A stretch of DNA of 46,553 nt from Methylobacterium aquaticum (GTDB taxonomy: Bacteria; Pseudomonadota; Alphaproteobacteria; Rhizobiales; Beijerinckiaceae), in contig NZ_LABX01000256.1 of assembly GCF_001043915.1 (NCBI RefSeq), positions 1 to 46,553 on the forward strand. Reading direction: 5' to 3'. The position numbers and the translations under genes are program-made. Position 1 is the first letter of the stretch; each line of letters opens with the position of its first letter. Below the pieces are notes generated by a model, which was not told the origin of the DNA, searched no databases, and saw only the letters and a list, made by a program, of their open reading frames with translations. Below are positions 45,658 through 46,553 of this stretch, piece by piece.

Positions 45658-46553
45658 CTGGCGGCGCAGGAAGGCCGGGATCTCGAGCTGGTCGTCATCG
45701 ATGCGGTTGCCGGCCGGCACCGTCCGCCCCTGCGGGTCGAGGTTTCCTTGCGCCGGGCGGTACCCCTGGGGCTGCGCCGGGTAGCCTGCCTGCGGCGCGT
45801 ATTGCGGCGCGGGCTGGCGCGGCGCCGCCGGGGCGGCGTGATGCTGCTGCACCGGAGCCTGGGGCATCGGCCGCGGCGCCGGCTGGGGCACATGGGCCGC
45901 CGGGGCGTGAGCCGGAGCCGGGGCCGGGTGGCTGGCCTCGTCCTCGCGCCGGCCGCCGAAGCCGACGGTGGCCAGACGGCGCAGCAGCGAGGTGCGCTTG
46001 GCGTCCGGGGTCACCTGCTGCACCGGCTCCTCGCCGCGGCTGGCCCGGATCTGGTTCTGGGCTGGCATCGGCAGGTCCTGGACCCGGGGCATGCGCGGCG
46101 CGCGCACCACCGCCGGGGACGGCGGGATGAACGGGCCGGAGGACATCGGCATCGACGGATCGTGCGTGGCGACCGGGGCCGGGGCCGGCTCGTAGACCGG
46201 GCTGCGCGGCTGGGCCGGGGTGATCTGCACCTCGTCGCGCAGCAGGCTGGCGGCCTGGTGGGCGGCGGACAGGTCCATCCGGGCCGGCTCGGGCGCCGAG
46301 GTCTGGACATGCAGCGGGGCATGGATCGGGGCATGCGCCACCGGCTCCGGCGCCGGGGCCCGCGCTACCGGGGCCTCGGCGGGACGAAAGGAGGCGGTGG
46401 AGGGGGGCGCCGACGGGGCGGCGGCCCGGGCCCGGGCCTCGGCGCGCAGGCGCTCGGCGACCTCGGCGATGCGCTGCTCGGTCTGGGCGATCTCCGGCGA
46501 GCCGATGGCGTTGGCGTTGATCAGGGCCGGCTCGATGCCGGTGGCGACCACCG
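45649..46553 (-). CDS. ftsZ: Cell division protein FtsZ, C-terminal part (continues beyond the window)
   Basis: About 300 residues are present; the gene is cut by the window's right edge, and its GTPase domain lies outside. The segment starts VVATGIEP, the end of the tubulin-like C-terminal domain. It is followed by a very long Pro/Ala-rich linker of about 280 residues (VARAPAPEPVAHAPIHAP, HHAAPAAPRQPAPQYAPQ) and ends with the conserved membrane-tether-binding peptide DDQLEIPAFLRRQAN. Long linkers are typical of alphaproteobacterial FtsZ, especially Rhizobiales. The terminal peptide is what FtsA and other anchors bind. Frame and identity are clear despite truncation. Confidence 0.95.
   Translation of the reverse strand, partial: VVATGIEPALINANAIGSPEIAQTEQRIAEVAERLRAEARARAAAPSAPPSTASFRPAEAPVARAPAPEPVAHAPIHAPLHVQTSAPEPARMDLSAAHQAASLLRDEVQITPAQPRSPVYEPAPAPVATHDPSMPMSSGPFIPPSPAVVRAPRMPRVQDLPMPAQNQIRASRGEEPVQQVTPDAKRTSLLRRLATVGFGGRREDEASHPAPAPAHAPAAHVPQPAPRPMPQAPVQQHHAAPAAPRQPAPQYAPQAGYPAQPQGYRPAQGNLDPQGRTVPAGNRIDDDQLEIPAFLRRQAN

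Noticed and set aside
1..46553. tRNA or rRNA genes
   Set aside because: I noticed no cloverleaf with the usual T-arm and no rRNA-like stretch, but a covariance search was not possible.

Overview
The window is high-GC DNA that reads as a Methylobacterium-like alphaproteobacterium (Rhizobiales). The best indicators are a textbook PhyR general-stress regulator with a NepR anti-sigma factor, the ftsZ / lpxC / bamD / recN block typical of alphaproteobacterial cell-division regions, a MocR regulator divergent from a DUF1127 protein, and dispersed palindromic repeats of a kind common in Rhizobiales. The species cannot be named from sequence alone.

Layout. (1) 243-5219 is part of a type III secretion (T3SS) operon: two small Gly-rich proteins, an SctD inner-ring protein, YscX-like and YscY-like candidates, and the SctV export gate. 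The X-Y-V order matches Ysc-type systems; the ATPase, secretin and needle-base genes are not in the window. (2) 5409-9226 is a 1117-aa polymorphic toxin ending in a WHH-type HNH nuclease, overlapping by 4 nt an SMI1/KNR4-type immunity gene. (3) 9227-12303 is mostly decayed or empty sequence with a small basic protein and a short gene translationally coupled to an HD-domain protein. (4) 12304-17272 is a LysR regulator divergent from a catabolic set (beta-hydroxyacid dehydrogenase, aldehyde dehydrogenase, DUF3100 membrane protein). (5) 17511-32659 is a string of mostly single genes: L,D-transpeptidase, GGDEF-EAL protein, TPP enzyme, zinc peptidase, an FAH-fold protein with a damaged active site, a TadG-like protein, MocR/DUF1127, a VOC protein, amidase/TetR and an SDR. 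(6) 32722-36170 is an ABC-exporter-like protein whose nucleotide-binding domain has lost its catalytic motifs, overlapping a cyclic-nucleotide-binding protein. (7) 36261-41126 is a general stress response island. (8) 41341-46553 holds recN, bamD, lpxC and the 3' part of ftsZ, all on the minus strand.

The most interesting part is the stress island. I find eight sequences matching the EcfG sigma-factor promoter (GGAAC, 16-17 nt, CGTT; one has GGTT), arranged as four divergent pairs at 36548/36714, 38037/38215, 39604/39638 and 40319/40413. Seven sit in front of genes: phyR, nepR, a KGG-motif stress protein, a DUF1328 membrane protein and three unknown small or exported proteins. The eighth has no plausible gene behind it: about 70 nt downstream is a strong Rho-independent terminator, and between them is a hairpin with a C-rich loop. 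I propose a stress-induced small RNA of about 92 nt at 38247-38338, with an architecture resembling Caulobacter GsrN. A second NepR-like protein lies at 40923-41126, and nepR itself has an odd 3' extension that runs antisense through the DUF1328 gene.

The other candidate new system is the T3SS-linked toxin/immunity pair. T3SS effectors normally act on eukaryotes and need no immunity gene, so a DNase with a cognate immunity gene next to sctV suggests bacteria-directed or self-toxic cargo. All functional statements are from sequence reading and memory of families; no database search was run.
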